The translations under genes were made by a program, and so were the position numbers. The notes under the pieces are model-generated. The model was given only the letters and a program-made list of their open reading frames with translations. It ran no database searches and was not told the DNA's origin. 5,792 nucleotides of DNA from an uncultured Propionibacteriaceae bacterium. Lineage in GTDB: Bacteria; Actinomycetota; Actinomycetes; Propionibacteriales; Propionibacteriaceae. The stretch lies in NCBI GenBank assembly GCA_937859105.1, contig CALMAD010000030.1, forward strand, positions 1-5,792, written 5' to 3'. This document shows, in pieces, positions 5,277-5,792 of this stretch (its first letter is position 1; each line of letters begins with the position of its first letter).

Positions 5277-5311
5277 CGAGGCCCCGCCGGGCGACGCTCG
5301 GCAGGGCCTCG
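5277..5311. terminator. Likely bidirectional terminator between convergent accD6 and the DUF3145 gene
   Basis: CGAGGCCC (5277-5284) pairs with GGGCCTCG (5304-5311), and inside it GCCG (5286-5289) pairs with CGGC (5299-5302) around a 9-nt loop. The element sits 23 nt beyond the stop of the minus-strand gene and after the accD6 hairpins, where convergent genes usually share a terminator. No T-run is present on either strand, common in high-GC actinobacteria. Confidence 0.6.
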
Positions 5312-5333
5312 TTGCACGAGGGCGCGGGCGTCC

Positions 5334-5792
5334 TCAGCCCACGCGGTTCAGCCAGCGCACGGGGACGCCGTCGCCGGCCTGGCGGAAGATCTCGAGCTCG
5401 GCGTCCCAGGCGGTGCCGAGCAGGGCGTCGACCGCGGCGCGCAGCGCGCCCGGATCGCCGGCGGTGGTGAGCAGGGCGTTCCGCAGCCGCTCCTCGGGCA
5501 CGAGGACGTCCCCGTGGGCGCCCACCTGCGCGTGAAACACGCCGAGCGACGGCGTGTACGAGTACCGGGACGCCTCGCAGCGAGCCGACGCCTCCTCGGT
5601 CACCTCGAACCGGACGCGCGCCCACCGCTTCATCGCGCTCGCGATGTCGGCGGACGCCCCGGCCAGCCCGCTCCAGGCGAGCTCGGTGCGGTAGGCGCCG
5701 CGCTCGGCCGGCTGCGGCGCCCAGGACAGATGAACGGGCGCGCCAAGGACGCCGCCGATGGCCCACTCGATGTGCGGGCACAGCGCCGACGG
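5334..5792 (-). CDS. DUF3145 family protein, 5'-truncated by the window
   Basis: Reading the minus strand from the window edge gives 152 uninterrupted residues, beginning PSALCPHIEWAIGG and ending VPVRWLNRVG before TGA (5334-5336 on the plus strand). This matches the actinobacterial DUF3145 family, about 165 residues, as I remember it: the SAPxALCPHIEWA opening, the W-APQPxERG segment, RFEVTEEAS, the TPSLGVFHAQ-D/G-G core, the VPEERLR helix and the C-terminal WDAELEIFRQA...VRWLNRVG. About 14 N-terminal residues and the start codon lie outside the window. An internal ATG (5631-5633) exists, but the conserved upstream residues rule it out as the start. No signal peptide, membrane segment or catalytic motif is visible, and the family's function is unknown to me. 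In Streptomyces a member also lies beside the fabD-fabH-acpP-fabF cluster, hinting at a link with fatty acid synthesis, but here it is convergent and so separately transcribed. Confidence 0.88.
   Translation of the reverse strand, partial: PSALCPHIEWAIGGVLGAPVHLSWAPQPAERGAYRTELAWSGLAGASADIASAMKRWARVRFEVTEEASARCEASRYSYTPSLGVFHAQVGAHGDVLVPEERLRNALLTTAGDPGALRAAVDALLGTAWDAELEIFRQAGDGVPVRWLNRVG

Noticed and set aside
5186..5470. Small plus-strand open frame downstream of accD6
   Set aside because: It has poor ribosome-binding spacing, runs through terminator stems and then antisense to the DUF3145 gene, with low-complexity Arg-rich sequence.
5334..5633. Short version of the DUF3145 gene starting at the internal ATG
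   Set aside because: The open frame continues upstream to the window edge with conserved family residues, so the true start lies beyond base 5792.

Overview
The window is very GC-rich by eye, and every gene ends codons mostly in G or C. It carries the type II fatty acid synthesis (FASII) cluster of a high-GC actinobacterium. The gene content, the AccD6-type carboxyltransferase and the DUF3145 gene all point to Actinomycetota. An order such as Streptosporangiales (Actinomadura-like relatives) fits best, because the layout combines the Streptomyces order fabD-fabH-acpP-fabF with the Mycobacterium habit of ending the cluster with accD6. The taxonomic placement is inference; no rRNA or other marker is present.

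Layout, left to right. At 1-938 (+) is the 3' part of fabD (malonyl-CoA:ACP transacylase), missing about 86 N-terminal residues. It has an unusual C-terminal extension that looks like a biotinyl/BCCP domain whose biotin-accepting lysine is arginine. At 941-1936 (+) is fabH (KAS III), starting at GTG two bases after the fabD stop. At 2005-2247 (+) is acpP (acyl carrier protein). At 2336-3589 (+) is fabF (KAS II). At 3739-5160 (+) is accD6 (acyl-CoA carboxylase carboxyltransferase beta subunit). At 5334-5792 (-) is a convergent DUF3145 gene whose first roughly dozen codons lie outside the window. No stretch of 300 bases lacks a gene. The longest gaps are 5161-5333 (173 nt) and 3590-3738 (149 nt), and both are rich in inverted repeats.

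How the genes work together: AccD6, with a biotin carboxylase/BCCP alpha subunit encoded elsewhere, makes malonyl-CoA. FabD moves the malonyl group onto AcpP. FabH condenses malonyl-ACP with an acyl-CoA starter, and FabF carries out the later elongation condensations. The reductase and dehydratase steps are not encoded here. Perfect GC-rich hairpins lie at the fabH/acpP, acpP/fabF and fabF/accD6 junctions and may tune the relative expression of the genes.

The main oddities are the FabD fusion to a dead biotinyl-like domain in the same cluster as a biotin-dependent carboxyltransferase, and an exact 28-bp direct repeat that duplicates the last six codons, stop codon and start of the downstream hairpin of accD6, 89 bp apart.
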